Part shown: positions 63,678 through 64,000 of the stretch, in pieces | How positions within the stretch are numbered: the first letter of the stretch is position 1 | How the letters are laid out: each line of letters begins with the position of its first letter | NCBI GenBank assembly: GCA_001005265.1 | Contig: CP011392.1 | Span: 1,047,902 to 1,111,901 of the forward strand | Length of the DNA stretch: 64,000 nucleotides | Direction of reading: 5' to 3' | DNA from: Dehalogenimonas sp. WBC-2 | Lineage (GTDB): Bacteria > Chloroflexota > Dehalococcoidia > Dehalococcoidales > Dehalococcoidaceae | The notes under the pieces: generated by a model | Database searches by the model: none | The model's input: only the letters and a program-made list of their open reading frames with translations | What the model was told of the DNA's origin: nothing | Made by a program: the position numbers and the translations under genes

Positions 63678-64000
63678 TTACAATATAAAGCGTTTGATAG
63701 CCGCCGCCACACCGGAATCCTCAACACTCAAAGTAACATAATCCGCGGCGGCTTTAAGTTCATCACGGGCATTACCCATTGCCACCTTAAAACCCGCTTT
63801 TTCAAGTAACGTCAGATCATTGGTGCCGTCACCAATAGCCATCACCTGGTCAAGCCCGATACCTAAATGTCCGGCCAGTTGCACCAATCCCGATCCTTTG
63901 GAGACCGCCGGGTCTACCACATTCACAAATTTCATATCAGGATAAGCCGGTGTACGTGCGATAGTCCCGCATAACAACCCTTTGAAATTATCCATAAATA
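63678..64000 (-). CDS. Cof-type HAD phosphatase (C-terminal part; runs off the right edge)
   Basis: About 105 codons to the right edge; the usual length is 220-280. VSKGSGLVQLAGHLGIGLDQVMAIGDGTNDLTLLEKAGFKVAMGNA contains HAD motif III (the Lys of SKGSGL) and motif IV (GDGTNDLTLL). The C-terminal VTLSVEDSGVAAAIKRFIL is typical of phosphoglycolate phosphatase-like or sucrose phosphatase-like HAD proteins. The start is outside the window. No link with the rdh island is evident. Confidence 0.85.
   Translation of the reverse strand, partial: FMDNFKGLLCGTIARTPAYPDMKFVNVVDPAVSKGSGLVQLAGHLGIGLDQVMAIGDGTNDLTLLEKAGFKVAMGNARDELKAAADYVTLSVEDSGVAAAIKRFIL

Overview
The window looks like a chromosomal segment of an organohalide-respiring Chloroflexota bacterium of the class Dehalococcoidia, most like Dehalogenimonas. 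The evidence is a full-length reductive dehalogenase catalytic subunit (60516-62015) without a membrane-anchor gene beside it and with its own two-component system, an archaeal-type inositol phosphate synthase with inositol-lipid genes, mixed ATG/GTG/TTG starts, and protein families typical of that class. No rRNA, tRNA, CRISPR array, intact insertion sequence or prophage was seen.

Layout. 1-842 is the 5' part of adenine deaminase behind hpt. 1.4-4.2 kb holds a zinc-ribbon membrane protein and a two-gene ABC-2 exporter. 4.2-6.2 kb has queA and surE. 6.2-9.2 kb is a pantothenate operon (DUF2520 dehydrogenase, panD, panB, panC) behind a structured leader, convergent with an MFS gene. 10.7-16.8 kb carries ribF-tyrS, a class V aminotransferase with serA, and a GNAT-pdxT pair. 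17.2-21.8 kb has a small zinc ribbon, an inositol phospholipid cluster (ino1, glycosyltransferase, CDP-alcohol phosphatidyltransferase) and purA. 22-28 kb, on the minus strand, is rpsO-pnp-dapB-asd-dapA-GNAT. 28.5-30.6 kb is a decayed patch with a PRC-barrel gene, a truncated MFS gene and a small ORF. 30.8-35.6 kb is nusA-ylxR-infB-rbfA-truB, with no rimP, behind a probable attenuator. 36.1-40.5 kb is an arsenic/metalloid operon (arsR, two half-size permeases, acr3, a probable selenoprotein, a full-size permease, a thioredoxin-like protein). 40.5-46.5 kb is a complete oligopeptide/nickel-type ABC importer. 46.7-51.4 kb has an Fe-S protein, prfA-prmC and etfBA. 51.5-58.5 kb has an EF-G-like GTPase, a SpoIIM-like membrane protein, xerC/D, uvrC and a DUF6544 protein. 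58.5-63.7 kb is the reductive dehalogenase island: response regulator, structured RNA, OB-fold lipoprotein, rdhA, histidine kinase. A 5'-partial HAD phosphatase closes the window.

Most striking points: (1) a thioredoxin-like gene at 38779-39111 has an in-frame TGA right after a Cys codon, followed by an 8-bp hairpin with a GGA loop at the position expected for a bacterial SECIS, so it is probably a selenoprotein inside an arsenic operon; (2) two copies of a 210-bp dispersed repeat (16804-17014 and, inverted, 28082-28292) each carry a conserved sigma70-type promoter, a 16-bp palindrome and a hairpin, and could be an undescribed small RNA or mobile promoter; (3) many start codons lie only 5-11 bases after a good -10 box, suggesting widespread leaderless transcription; (4) a 125-nt multi-branched RNA lies in an AT-rich stretch upstream of the reductive dehalogenase genes. 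All assignments come from reading the sequence and recalling family hallmarks; no database search was run.
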